Assembly (NCBI RefSeq): GCF_019710575.1
Contig: NZ_JAHWFK010000004.1
Location: forward strand, 186,001-250,000
Length of the DNA stretch: 64,000 bases
DNA from: Paractinoplanes polyasparticus
Lineage (GTDB): Bacteria; Actinomycetota; Actinomycetes; Mycobacteriales; Micromonosporaceae
Direction of reading: 5' to 3'
Position numbers and translations under genes: made by a program. The notes beneath the pieces are model-generated. The model made no database searches, had not been told where the DNA came from, and was given only the letters and a program-made list of their open reading frames with translations. Of this stretch, positions 1 through 8,693 are shown piece by piece (position 1 is the stretch's first letter; each line of letters opens with the position of its first letter).

Positions 1-1037
1 ACCGCGATCAAGGCCCGTCCTGCCGAGCGGATGCTTTCGGTGTAGCGGCGCTGCGTGTCGTCGAGATCCGTCTTCAGCAGCAGCCCGGTAAGCCCGATGA
101 CACCATTCATCGGCGTCCGGATCTCATGACTCATCGTCGCCAAGAACTCCGACTTCGCCTCGGTCGCCGCCAGCGCCTCGTCGCGGGCCGCCCCGATGAC
201 GTGCACCGACGTGTTCACCGCATCAGCTAGCTCCGCGAACTCCGCCATGCCCGAGACCGGCGCCCGAGACTCCAGATCCCCGGCCGCGACCCGCTTCGCC
301 GCGCCGATCACCCGCCCGATCGGCCTGACGACGGCAAGCGTCACTACCAAGCCGACCCCCGCCGCCAGCAGCACACAACCCGCCACACCCCACAAGATCA
401 GATTCAGCGTACGGGCGGCATTCGCGGCACTCAGATGCTCGTACTCCTCCAGCCTCTCCAACTCGTTGTTCCGTAACTGCTCCACCAAACCCTGGATGAC
501 GGCCATGTCATCGGCGCCACGGCCGGTCAGCACGACCCGCTGAGCGGCGGTAAAGCCTGCGGTGCGACGCACCTGGATCGACTCGGCGAGTTCGGCCAGT
601 TTGCTCCTCAACGGGGCGTCCAACCGCTGCACGAGCAGCCGCTGGCCAGGATCGTCACTGACCAGCGCCGTCAACGTGGCAAGATCGCCGTCCAACGCCG
701 CCACGGCACGCTGATAGGGAGCCAGATAACGCTCCTGATTCGTCAGCAGGAACCCGCGTTGACCCCGCTCGGCATTCAGGATGTCCCTTCGAACGGCCGC
801 GATCTGATCCAACACCTGCCGGTTCTTCCGGTAGGCCCCCTGGTCGTGCACAAGTGCCTCGATACGGAAATACGAGATCGCCGCAATCACACCCAGCCCC
901 AGCAACACCGTCAGATAACCGGCCGCCAACACCTGACGCACCGTCACCCGCCACCGGCGAACCGACCCGTCCCGCCCGCGCGCAACGCCCGCCCCGCCAC
1001 TGATCTCCTGACGCTCGCCAGAACCTTCGCCATCCAC
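1..1037 (-). CDS. Sensor histidine kinase, 5' part (CHASE3-HAMP-HisKA); 3' end lies outside the window
   Basis: 345 codons are visible from a GTG at 1037; an in-frame TAG lies 9 nt upstream and a GGAAGGGA-like site about 14 nt upstream. After roughly 45 residues comes a transmembrane helix, then an extracytoplasmic CHASE3-like four-helix sensor with the typical [10 protein letters not shown] motif, a second transmembrane helix, a HAMP linker and the HisKA dimerisation helix with the phospho-acceptor box [10 protein letters not shown]. That H-box form is characteristic of hybrid kinases, so the missing part probably holds an HATPase domain and perhaps receiver/HPt domains. It would autophosphorylate on His at the membrane. 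No partner regulator is visible in the window. The kinase identity is secure; the hybrid nature is inferred. Confidence 0.9.
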   Translation of the reverse strand, partial: MDGEGSGERQEISGGAGVARGRDGSVRRWRVTVRQVLAAGYLTVLLGLGVIAAISYFRIEALVHDQGAYRKNRQVLDQIAAVRRDILNAERGQRGFLLTNQERYLAPYQRAVAALDGDLATLTALVSDDPGQRLLVQRLDAPLRSKLAELAESIQVRRTAGFTAAQRVVLTGRGADDMAVIQGLVEQLRNNELERLEEYEHLSAANAARTLNLILWGVAGCVLLAAGVGLVVTLAVVRPIGRVIGAAKRVAAGDLESRAPVSGMAEFAELADAVNTSVHVIGAARDEALAATEAKSEFLATMSHEIRTPMNGVIGLTGLLLKTDLDDTQRRYTESIRSAGRALIA

Positions 1038-1890
1038 GCGCCGAGACTAAATCCCTTCCGGCATCTTATATGGCGTTATCCCCCTATCCATCAGCTCTGC
1101 CGCGTTCATCCCTACGGGCCGGCCGGACAGGTTCCGCCAGTGAACGGAAGCAGTCGAGCCGCCGACAAGGACAGCCGCCACAACCTGCCGGAGGCGGCTC
1201 CGTGCCTATGACGAGTTTGGGCTCCGCAGCTACCAGGGCGTGATTAGCTGTCACGGTGGACACCACCACGCGCGCCAAGGACCACGTGCGCCAGGTGTTG
1301 CCGGATTCTCTCCAGGGCTTGGATGCAACTCTATTCGGCGGGCCCAGCGCGGATTCGTACGCGGGCTGGAAGTCACGAGTCAAACGGTCCACCACTCAGG
1401 GCGCGACGAGACTTGGACCATTGCGGCCCTCGATGTGCTGCCAGCCGTCGGCTACGGCACCCGACCGAAGGACGCGCGCGCCCGACCCACTTAGCATGAC
1501 CAGGGCCGTGTGGCCGCCCGAGATTTCGTCGACCGTTCTTTGGTACCAGACGATCTGGGTCAGCTCTAGGTCGATCACGTCCGCCGAGTTGTTGAGTCGG
1601 TGGAATCTGGCTCCGCGGAAACCGTGCCCCGGAGATTTCGCACGGTCACAGGCGCCTCAGCCTACTGAGAGTTCCTAACCTCGTTGATTTGCAGTTCTAC
1701 AAAGCTCCCGGCCTCGCTCACATGCCGATCGTCGCCGACCTCGTCCACGGAATCAATCTCGGCAGGCACGACTCGGCGGATGTACTCACATCGGCTGACT
1801 CGAAAATAGGCATTGAGTTGGCAGGCGGCAGCGCCGGGGCGGAGCCTCGGCAGGTTCTTTGCGGTTGACCTGGTGACGGCCTGGTGGCTG
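1038..1890. other. Gene-poor stretch between the kinase and the first IS110 gene
   Basis: No convincing complete gene. On the minus strand an 86-codon open stretch (about 1396-1653) reads like a degraded protein end, with residues such as LTQIVWYQRTVDEISGGH, and a GTG at 1578 could start a 60-residue product. It has no recognisable family, no good ribosome site, and is followed in frame by a poorly coding segment. The left end of the adjacent IS110 element should lie near 1.85 kb, so this is probably a mixture of gene remnant and insertion-sequence flank. Confidence 0.35.
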
Positions 1891-3168
1891 TTATGCCAGA
1901 GCTGGTTCGTCGCGAACGGTAAGGGTGACCTTCTGCCCGGTTATGCGTTCGAGTTGATGGATCAGGTTGTGCTGGTGACGTTGGTGGTAACGGCTGTCGT
2001 GGTAGCCGGCGCCGAGATCGTGGTAGCGGGCTGCTGGGTCAGCGAGTAGATGCCAGACGACGGTGAGGACCGAGTTGCCGGTCGCGACGATGGCACGTAG
2101 TTTGCCGCGGCGTCGCGAGAGCCGTCGGTAGCGTTCGCCGAGGAACGTGTCACTGCGGGCCAGCACCGCGGTGATCTCTCCAAGAGTGCTGGCCAGCCAG
2201 GGATTGCCTTTGCCGGTGGTCGCCGGCTTGGTTCTGCCGGCGGACTGCTTGGTGCGCGGCGCGAATCGGGCCCAGGAAGCCAGATGCGCCGCGGTCGGAA
2301 ACACGTTCATGTCGACGCCGAGTTCGGCGATGAGTTCCTGGGCGCAGCTGACGCCGATCCCCGTGACCTCGTCGAGTTGGGCCACCTGCGCGGCGAACGG
2401 GCTGATCGCGTCGTCGATCGCGGTACTCAGGTCGGCGATGTCCGCGGTCAAGGCGTCGATACGTTCCAGCATCTTGGTGCAGAGCAGTCCATGATGGTCG
2501 CCGAAGTGACCGGTCAGCGCTTCCCGTAGCTGAGGGATCTTCGCGCGCAGTCGACCACGAGCCATCTCGGCCAACACCTGCGGATCACGCTGACCCGCGA
2601 TCAACGCTGCCAGGATCGCGCGGCCGGAAACACCGAAAGTGTCAGAGGCGACCACCGACAGTTTGATCTGCGCGTCCTCAAGAAGCTTCTCCAAACGTTG
2701 CTTCTCACGGGTCCGGTCCCGAATCAGCGAACGACGATACCGGGTGAGATCACGCAACCGGCGGATCGGTTTCGGTGGGACAAAACTCGGTGCGCACATT
2801 CCACGCTCGACGACCTTGGCCAGCCACACCGCATCGAGTTTGTCGGTCTTCGGCCGTCCAGGAACGTTCTTCACGTGAGTGGCATTGAGCAGCCAGCACT
2901 CGAACCCTTCAGCTTCGAGCAGGTAGAACACCGGCTTCCAATAGTCCGAGGTGGCCTCCATCGCCACCCGGCCCACGCCCAGCTCACGGAGCCGGTCAGC
3001 CAGGTGCAGCAGCGCTGTGGTGGTCGTGGCGTACTCGGCCACCTCCTGCCGACGCCGGCCGGCCGTCTTCTCATGAGGGACCCTGATACACACCGTCAGG
3101 ACAGCTTTCCCGATGTCCAACGCGGCAACCCGCTCGACGAGTTCAGCTGCTTCTTCGGTTACTTCCAT
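1891..3168 (-). CDS. IS110-family transposase (DEDD recombinase), element A
   Basis: A 425-residue protein; ATG 3168 is chosen because AGGGAGCAGGAA lies directly upstream, whereas the longer ORF to 3336 has no such site. The N-terminal RuvC-like DEDD domain has D18 (AALDIGK), E71 (AMEATSDYW) and D109/D112 (KTDKLDAVWLAK). A helical linker runs to about residue 260, and the C-terminal Transposase_20 domain contains TGIGVSCAQELIAELG and the candidate catalytic serine S309 (KQSAGRTK). IS110 enzymes move circular intermediates using an RNA guide encoded in a non-coding end of the element. All key residues are present, so the gene looks intact. A divergent IS110 gene starts 443 nt away. Confidence 0.93.
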   Translation of the reverse strand: MEVTEEAAELVERVAALDIGKAVLTVCIRVPHEKTAGRRRQEVAEYATTTTALLHLADRLRELGVGRVAMEATSDYWKPVFYLLEAEGFECWLLNATHVKNVPGRPKTDKLDAVWLAKVVERGMCAPSFVPPKPIRRLRDLTRYRRSLIRDRTREKQRLEKLLEDAQIKLSVVASDTFGVSGRAILAALIAGQRDPQVLAEMARGRLRAKIPQLREALTGHFGDHHGLLCTKMLERIDALTADIADLSTAIDDAISPFAAQVAQLDEVTGIGVSCAQELIAELGVDMNVFPTAAHLASWARFAPRTKQSAGRTKPATTGKGNPWLASTLGEITAVLARSDTFLGERYRRLSRRRGKLRAIVATGNSVLTVVWHLLADPAARYHDLGAGYHDSRYHQRHQHNLIHQLERITGQKVTLTVRDEPALA

Positions 3169-3400
3169 TTCCTGCTCCCTGCGAGAGACACCATCAGGTG
3201 GCTGCCCGCAGGGCCGAGGAAGAACAGAGGCGGACTCGCGTGCTCGAAGCAACAATGCAGGGCCCTGGAAAACGGCTCCCAGCGTCAGACTACTTGACGG
3301 TCTCATGAACCAAGCCGCGACGACGTCGGCGGGCAACCGCCCCCATTTTCTCGCCGGCCAGGGCGTGCAGAAAGCACACGAAAGACTACTTATTTACTGG
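3169..3400 (-). ncRNA. Candidate bridge-RNA region of IS110 element A
   Basis: Non-coding DNA immediately 5' of the recombinase start, the place where IS110-group elements (for example IS621) encode their bridge RNA. It is GC-rich with several short complementary segments, for instance around 3190-3215. I could not fold it or define loops, so the boundaries are nominal and the assignment rests on family knowledge and position. Confidence 0.3.
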
Positions 3401-3610
3401 TGGCACGACCGCTGCCCGGCCAGGCATGGTCGAGGTGACCGGCAGAGTCGCTCTCATTTCGGCTGCCCACCGCTGGTTGGTGTGGCTCAGATTTGGCCTG
3501 CGCCTTGCCGGTCACCGCGGCGCGGAGTGGCTCCAGAGGGGTATGCCCAGCTCAAAGTAGCGCTGTCCTCCCGCCGACACCACCGGTCGCAGCAGGGGAG
3601 GACGAGGCAG
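3401..3610 (+). ncRNA. Candidate bridge-RNA region of IS110 element B
   Basis: Non-coding DNA directly upstream of the plus-strand IS110 gene, with internal complementarity (for example gaccggca near 3439 and tgccggtc near 3507). By analogy with IS110-group elements it may encode that element's bridge RNA. The boundary with the element A end is not visible by eye. Confidence 0.3.
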
Positions 3611-4762
3611 ATGTCTCAGGTCGTCGTCGGAGTGGATCCACACAAGCGATCGGCCACGATCGAGGTCATCGACCAGCGGGAGCGTGTTCTCGGCAAGGGT
3701 CGGTTCGGCACCGATCATGACGGCTACAAGGCGATGCTCGCCGCCGGCCGCAAGCACGCCGAGCGGATTTGGGCAGTAGAAGGCTGCAACGGTATTGGCC
3801 GGCACGTGGCTCAGCGGTTACTCGCCGACGGTGAGACCGTCGTCGACGTGCCGACGAAACTGTCGGCGCGGGCTCGGGTGTTCGCCACCGGTCAGGGCCG
3901 CAAGACCGACCCGGTCGACGCCCATAGTGTCGCTGTGGCCGCCCTACGCACATCGAATCTGCGGCAGGTCCAGGTCGACGACACCACGGTGGCGTTGCGG
4001 CTGCTGGTCGACCGCCGTGACCAGCTCGGCCGCACCCGCACCGAAGTCGTGTCCCGACTGCACCACCTGCTGCTCGAGCTGATCCCTGGCGGGGCGAAGA
4101 AGTTCCTGTCGGCTCAGCAGGCCCGCGCGCTGCTGAACACGGTCCGACCGCGGGACGTGGTCGGCAAGACCCGCCGCTGGCTGGCGTCCGAGCTGATCCA
4201 CGAGCTCGTCACGATCGACAAGAAGATCAAGGTCGCCAACGCCGAACTCACCGAACTGGTCGCTTCCACCGGCAGCACACTGCAGGAACTGACCGGGATC
4301 GGCCCGTCCGGCGCCGCCCGGCTGATCGGCGACGTCGGTGACATCACCCGGTTCGCCAGCCGCGCCCACTTCGCGTCCTGGAACGGCACCGCGCCGCTGG
4401 ACGCCTCCTCCGGCGACCAGAACCGGCACCGGCTATCGCGAGCCGGGAACCGGCGCATCAACCGCGCCCTGCACATCATGGCCGTGGTCCAGCTGCGCCG
4501 TGACACCGAAGGTCGCCGCTACTACCGGCGCAAACTCGCTGACGGCAAGACCCCGATGGAAGCGATGCGGGCGTTGAAACGCCGCCTGTCCGACATCGTT
4601 TACAAGCGCATGGTCGCCGACGCCAAACGGATCAAGACGGGCCCGGGAGGACAGGTGGGGGCGACTCTGCAATCCAGCGCGGCCGACCTCAACCCCAAGG
4701 CCGACACTTCGGAAAAGTCACTTCCCGGACCCGCCGAACCCCAGCTTCTCACGGCCCCTTGA
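3611..4762 (+). CDS. IS110/IS116/IS902-type transposase, element B
   Basis: A 383-residue recombinase of a different IS110 subgroup from the neighbouring gene. ATG 3611 follows AGGGGAGGACGAGGCAG, which decides the start over the 5'-extended frame from 3113. DEDD residues are D9 (VGVDPHK), E57 (AVEGCNG), D100 and D103 (KTDPVDAHS). The Transposase_20 domain has the LTGIGPSGAARLIGDVG helix-hairpin-helix and a serine at 266/267 (DASSGDQ) as the presumed nucleophile. The 45-residue C-terminal tail is low in complexity. The gene is complete. It is oriented head to head with the other IS110 gene, so the two elements share one intergenic region that must contain both left ends. Confidence 0.93.
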   Translation: MSQVVVGVDPHKRSATIEVIDQRERVLGKGRFGTDHDGYKAMLAAGRKHAERIWAVEGCNGIGRHVAQRLLADGETVVDVPTKLSARARVFATGQGRKTDPVDAHSVAVAALRTSNLRQVQVDDTTVALRLLVDRRDQLGRTRTEVVSRLHHLLLELIPGGAKKFLSAQQARALLNTVRPRDVVGKTRRWLASELIHELVTIDKKIKVANAELTELVASTGSTLQELTGIGPSGAARLIGDVGDITRFASRAHFASWNGTAPLDASSGDQNRHRLSRAGNRRINRALHIMAVVQLRRDTEGRRYYRRKLADGKTPMEAMRALKRRLSDIVYKRMVADAKRIKTGPGGQVGATLQSSAADLNPKADTSEKSLPGPAEPQLLTAP

Positions 4763-5232
4763 CACAGAGGGGTGCCAAATCCGGTAGCGCGGCGCCAGCG
4801 GAATCGCCACGATCGACACTACGTAGCGTTACCAAGGATGAGGGGTGCAGTCCGCCAGCGGCCCCGGCGGTCCACGCGGGAAACATAAACCCGTCGGGCC
4901 AACAATGATCCATTGAGACTCGCCAGATTGCCCGAGACGCCTTTCGGGCATAGGCACACATATCGGTCCTCCGCCGCTGACGTACACGAGAATCCGACGG
5001 GGAACACGCCAGCTGTCCGAGAATCCGCCAACCTCACGGAGACCGGACAATCTCGCAAGATCACTTGCAACCTAAGTCTGACACTCGCAATCATCGGCGA
5101 TACACGACAAGAGCCGCCAACCTGTAGCGCCCGCGTCGGGGCGGTAACGGTTGGAGCAAGATATGGCCTTTGGCCGCCGAACGACGTCAACCGGGCGCGG
5201 TCGACGTCGTTTGGCCGGTAAGTGCGCGCCGC
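4763..5232. other. Non-coding stretch downstream of IS110 element B
   Basis: No gene seen. ORFs on both strands lack family motifs and the codon bias of this genome. It should contain the right end of the second IS110 element and old flanking DNA, but no target duplication or terminal repeat is recognisable. Confidence 0.4.
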
Positions 5233-5463
5233 TCAGGCGGCAGCGAGTCCCTCGACCAGGACGGGCGGAAACGCGAGTTGCTCATCGTAGGTTGTGCCGT
5301 GGGCCAGGCAATGGAACAGCACTCCGATAAGCCGGTTGAACAGGTTGCGCTGGGCAGCGGCGTGCCGGTCGCCGGCGGCTTTGCGCCGGTCGTAATGGGC
5401 CCGGCAGCCGGGCGAGGCGATCAGGGCGGAGAACGCCCAGGCGTGGGTCCTTATCTGCGCTTG
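5233..5463 (-). pseudogene. C-terminal remnant of a third IS110-family transposase
   Basis: The minus strand encodes 76 codons ending at TGA 5235-5233 that match the standard IS110 C-terminus: a WAFSALIASPG segment, AHYDRRKAAGD, an NRLIGVLFHCL helix and a final TYDE. An in-frame TGA lies immediately 5' of the conserved part (5466-5464), and the catalytic N-terminal domain is absent. It is therefore a truncated fossil, related to but separate from the two intact IS110 genes just upstream. Confidence 0.8.
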
Positions 5464-5532
5464 TCAAGAGAAATCGCTGTTAAGGGCGCTGGCGTCTGTT
5501 CAGGCATATAAGTCACGTGCGGCGGTTACGGT

Positions 5533-5760
5533 TCAACGCGTGGTGTCCAGGTAGACCTCGACGTCGTAGATGAGTCGGACGGGTTCGCCGTTGGTGGTGC
5601 CGATGAAGATCGGTTCTGCGGCGGGCGTGCGGCCGCGACGCCAGACTTCATCGCGTGCGGCGTCTCGAGACTCGTGATGCACCTTGCCTGCTTGGTGGAG
5701 TTCCACGACACGGCGTGCGGTGTTCCTGTCGCTGTCTAGCTGGATCCGCATCAGCGGCAT
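5533..5760 (-). CDS. Small hypothetical protein downstream of the MFS exporter
   Basis: 75 residues from ATG 5760, preceded by AAGGGAC about 11 nt upstream. It lies 44 nt after the exporter's stop codon on the same strand, so it could be co-transcribed. The sequence is charged and soluble, with an ARRVVELHQAGKV helix and a hydrophobic C-terminal strand (PVRLIYDVEVYLDT). No signal peptide and no family recognised. Codon use is acceptable but somewhat poorer in G/C than in the exporter gene. Confidence 0.5.
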   Translation of the reverse strand: MPLMRIQLDSDRNTARRVVELHQAGKVHHESRDAARDEVWRRGRTPAAEPIFIGTTNGEPVRLIYDVEVYLDTTR

Positions 5761-5804
5761 TGGTTCGTATCGTCCCTTCTGTTCGGACCGGAACGCCTTT
5801 CGGT

Positions 5805-7229
5805 CTACCTGGCTTGCACCGGCTGCCGTCGGTGGCGGCGGGGCATGACGAGGGCGACGGTGATGGCCGCGAGCACGAGCAGCGCCACGGCCGTCAACAA
5901 GGCTGCGTTGAAGCCTGCGACGGTGGCATCGCTGATCGTGTTTCGGCCGCGTGTCGAACCTAGTGCGGCTGCCGTCACGGTCGATGCGACGGTGTTGAGA
6001 AGCGCGGTGCCGATGGAGCCGCCGAGCTGGGTGGCGGCGTTGACAGCGGCTGATGCCGCGCCAGTATTGTCGTCGCCGACGCCGCTGGTCGCCGCGTTGA
6101 CCGCAGGGGTGATGGCGCAGCCAAGGCCAAGACCGATCAGGATTTCCGCGGGCAAGAACCGGGTGAGGTAGAGGTCCGAGGCGCCGGGCGTGAGCCCGAT
6201 CAGTAGCGCTGTGCCGGCAGCCATCGTGGCCAGTGCGGGGACGATCAGGTGCGGTGGTGTTAGACGAGGTGTGAGCAGGCCGGCGATCAGCGTCGAGCCG
6301 ACGGCGATCGCCAATGCCAAAGGCAGGAACGCTAGTCCCGCGCGCAACGGCGTGTAACCGAGGAGTTGCTGGAACCAGTAGGTGAGTACGAGGAAGAATC
6401 CGAACAGCGATAGTTGCGGCAGGCCGACCGCGAGCAGACCGCCACCCCGGGTGCGGTCGAGCAGTATCGGGAGTGGCAGAAGCGGCTGCGCAGCTGTCCG
6501 TTGCGTCCTGATGAATAGGGCCAGCATCAGGAGCCCGACGGCCAGTAGGCCCAGCACGAGTGGATCATCCCAGCCGCGGTTCGCCACCTCGGCGAGGGCG
6601 AATACGAGAGCGGTCATACCTGCCACGCTGCTGCCGACGCCGGCAAGGTCAAGCTGCACCGGGCGTGCAGTCCGGCTGGCGTGTACGGTTCTCGCTCCGA
6701 TGATCGTGGCGGCGGTGATCGGGATATTGATCAGAAGGCACCATCGCCAGTGCAGGTATTGGGTGAGCGCCCCGCCCAGCAGCAGCCCGATGACGGCTCC
6801 TGCGCCGGTGAGCGCGCCGTAGATTCCGAAGGCGAGGCTTCGCTCCCGAGGTTCGACGAATGTGGCCGAGATGATGGCCAAGGCGGCAGGAGCGAGCAGG
6901 GCAGCGGATGCGCCTTGTGCAGCACGGCCGGCGAATAACAGTTCGGCGGTGGGTGCCAGGCCGGCAAGTGTCGATGCCAGGGCGAACCCGGTTAGGCCCA
7001 GCATGAAGGCTCTGCGTGCTCCGAAGGCGTCACTGAGGCGACCGCCGACGAGCAGCAACCCGCCGAACGCCAGCGCGTAGGCGGCGACAACCCAGCTCCG
7101 AGAAGCGTCGTTCATTCCCAGGTCCTGCTGCAGTGACGGCAACGCGATGGTCGCGACCGTCGAGTCCAGGACCACCATCAGCTGCGCGGACCCTGCTGTA
7201 GCAAGCACCCACCATCGAGCAGGCGTCAC
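5805..7229 (-). CDS. MFS drug exporter, DHA2/EmrB-QacA type
   Basis: A 474-residue polytopic protein of the size and hydropathy of 14-helix DHA2 exporters. The signature loop 2-3 motif GGRLSDAFGARR is near residue 61, the antiporter motif C (GALTGAGAVIGLLLGG) is in helix 5, and helix 1 holds LDSTVATIALPSL. It probably exports cationic or amphiphilic drugs or a metabolite by proton antiport. GTG 7229 is preceded by AAGGAG at 7-nt spacing. It is divergent from a TetR-family gene across 68 bp containing a palindrome, the usual layout for a repressor controlling an efflux pump. The substrate is unknown. Confidence 0.92.
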   Translation of the reverse strand: MTPARWWVLATAGSAQLMVVLDSTVATIALPSLQQDLGMNDASRSWVVAAYALAFGGLLLVGGRLSDAFGARRAFMLGLTGFALASTLAGLAPTAELLFAGRAAQGASAALLAPAALAIISATFVEPRERSLAFGIYGALTGAGAVIGLLLGGALTQYLHWRWCLLINIPITAATIIGARTVHASRTARPVQLDLAGVGSSVAGMTALVFALAEVANRGWDDPLVLGLLAVGLLMLALFIRTQRTAAQPLLPLPILLDRTRGGGLLAVGLPQLSLFGFFLVLTYWFQQLLGYTPLRAGLAFLPLALAIAVGSTLIAGLLTPRLTPPHLIVPALATMAAGTALLIGLTPGASDLYLTRFLPAEILIGLGLGCAITPAVNAATSGVGDDNTGAASAAVNAATQLGGSIGTALLNTVASTVTAAALGSTRGRNTISDATVAGFNAALLTAVALLVLAAITVALVMPRRHRRQPVQAR

Positions 7230-7237
7230 ACCGTCTC

Positions 7238-7271
7238 CTTAACAGCGTAATATCAACTGACCGACGTTAAG
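7238..7271. promoter_or_regulatory. Candidate TetR operator between exporter and regulator
   Basis: CTTAAC (7238-7243) and GTTAAG (7266-7271) form a perfect 6-bp inverted pair, and 8 of 10 bp match when each arm is extended inwards. It overlaps the start region of both divergent genes, where a TetR-type repressor is expected to bind. Inferred; the 22-bp spacing is longer than most single TetR operators, so it may be two half-overlapping sites. Confidence 0.45.
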
Positions 7272-7297
7272 TTGCCTCACCACCGTACTAGGATCAG

Positions 7298-8014
7298 GTG
7301 GTGGACGCGAACGAATTGGGTGAGCCGTCGGTCGGCGAAACGAACGGCCGACGTGGCGGAACTGCCGGTGCAGTGTGGCTGCGTGAGGAGGCGGACCGGC
7401 CGCGCCGGGCGGCCCCGCTGACCCGTGAGCGCATCGTCGAGGTAGCAGCGACTCTGCTCGATGAGCGTGGCATCGACGGATTGACGATGCGGAACCTGGC
7501 ACAGCGCCTCGCGGTGACCTCGACCGCGCTCTACTGGCACGTGAAGACCAAGGACGATGTCCTGGACTTGGCCCTGGACCACATCTTCGCAGAGGTGCTG
7601 CTCCCAGACGCCGGTGACGACTGGCGAGATGATGTGCGCGCGCTGACATCCAGGTGGCGCGCGACCATGCTTCGCCATCCCTGGGCGCCGAGCCTGATCG
7701 GGCGACCGATGCTCGGGCCTAACGTCCTAGCGCGCACCGAGTTCCTGCAGTCGGCCCTCGTCCGTGGCGGTTTCACCGACCTCCGGTTGGCCGTCATCAC
7801 CCGGTTGATAGCGAATTACGTGATCGGCGCAGCCATCACCGAAGCCACCTGGCGCCAGACGGACGATCCCGGGGCGCGGGCCGAAGCCCGGCGCCAGCTG
7901 TTGGCCAATGCCGACGCCTATCCCACCCTCGTCGGCTCCGGACACTTGGAAGACGGGCGGTGGAACGACGACGACCTATTCCAACGTGGCATCGACTCCA
8001 TACTCGCCATGTGA
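7298..8014 (+). CDS. TetR-family transcriptional repressor
   Basis: 238 residues from GTG 7298 (GTG 7301 is equally possible; neither has a strong ribosome site). After a flexible 35-residue N-terminus comes the TetR helix-turn-helix, LTMRNLAQRLAVTSTALYWHVKTKDDVLDLAL, preceded by LTRERIVEVAATLLDERG. The C-terminal ligand domain resembles the TetR_C group of tetracycline-type repressors. It most likely represses the divergent exporter and itself through the palindrome between them and responds to the exporter's substrate. A stop at 8014 leaves about 100 bp to the end of the Tn554-like module. Confidence 0.92.
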   Translation: MVDANELGEPSVGETNGRRGGTAGAVWLREEADRPRRAAPLTRERIVEVAATLLDERGIDGLTMRNLAQRLAVTSTALYWHVKTKDDVLDLALDHIFAEVLLPDAGDDWRDDVRALTSRWRATMLRHPWAPSLIGRPMLGPNVLARTEFLQSALVRGGFTDLRLAVITRLIANYVIGAAITEATWRQTDDPGARAEARRQLLANADAYPTLVGSGHLEDGRWNDDDLFQRGIDSILAM

Positions 8015-8117
8015 GTGGTGGCCCGGTCATCAGTTGTGCTGCCAGAACGGCAGTCTTCCGCCGCGCCTGGTGCTATTTCCGAGCATGAGCTCCTTTCTCG
8101 GCCAACAGACGCCTGGT

Positions 8118-8693
8118 TCAGCTTTGGCCCGACGTGGTGTTTTCAGCGCGGATGAGCTGACGGATGCTGGCGCGTGCGGCGGCCAAGTCGTCGTGCGCTT
8201 CGACGAGTTGCTTGGTCAGGTCGGTGTTGAGGGTCTGTTCCCTGGCGAGATCGGTTTGCAGTCGCTGGTTGTCGGCAGTCAGTTCGTCGATGCGGGTGCC
8301 GAGGTCAGCAGCGCCGACCTGGTCCAGTTGTTGACCCAGGTGGCGGCGCACTGCGGCCTTGAGGCGTTCGGCTTCTTCGCGTAGGCGTCGGTTGTCTTGT
8401 TGCAGAAGACGCTGTTCGACTTTCCACCCCGCTGGCACGGTGGCGGAGGCACGGGTGTCGTTGTCCGCGGCGCGGCTCTGGCGGCAGCGCGCTGCTTCGA
8501 TGTGTTCTCGCATGCCGTCGGCGTAGACGAGCCAGTGAGAAACGTTCGCCGCCCGGGCGACTCCCGAGAAGGTCACTGGCTCGTTGGCGGCCACCAGCTG
8601 GTCGACGACGGCCAGCACTCGGCTCCGTTTGTCGCGGGAGTCCTTCTGCCGAGCCTCCCGCAGGACCTCGGCCGGTTTACGGGACTGGATCAT
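8118..8693 (-). CDS. tnpC: Tn554 TnpC-like transposition accessory protein (DUF6262)
   Basis: 191 residues. The N-terminal part contains a predicted helix-turn-helix (VTFSGVARAANVSHWLVYAD), followed from about residue 90 by a long heptad-rich coiled coil (EQRLLQQDNRRLREEAERLKAAV and on). This layout matches the DUF6262/TnpC proteins that accompany the two tyrosine recombinases of Tn554-type elements and help set orientation and efficiency of transposition. Its ATG overlaps the TGA of tnpB (ATGA), so translation is coupled. The gene appears complete. Confidence 0.85.
   Translation of the reverse strand: MIQSRKPAEVLREARQKDSRDKRSRVLAVVDQLVAANEPVTFSGVARAANVSHWLVYADGMREHIEAARCRQSRAADNDTRASATVPAGWKVEQRLLQQDNRRLREEAERLKAAVRRHLGQQLDQVGAADLGTRIDELTADNQRLQTDLAREQTLNTDLTKQLVEAHDDLAAARASIRQLIRAENTTSGQS

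Noticed and set aside
1084..1395. 103-codon minus-strand ORF between kinase and IS110
   Set aside because: Composition is not protein-like for this genome and it overlaps other open frames.
4819..5190. 123-codon minus-strand ORF after IS110 element B
   Set aside because: No ribosome site, atypical codon use and no recognisable family.
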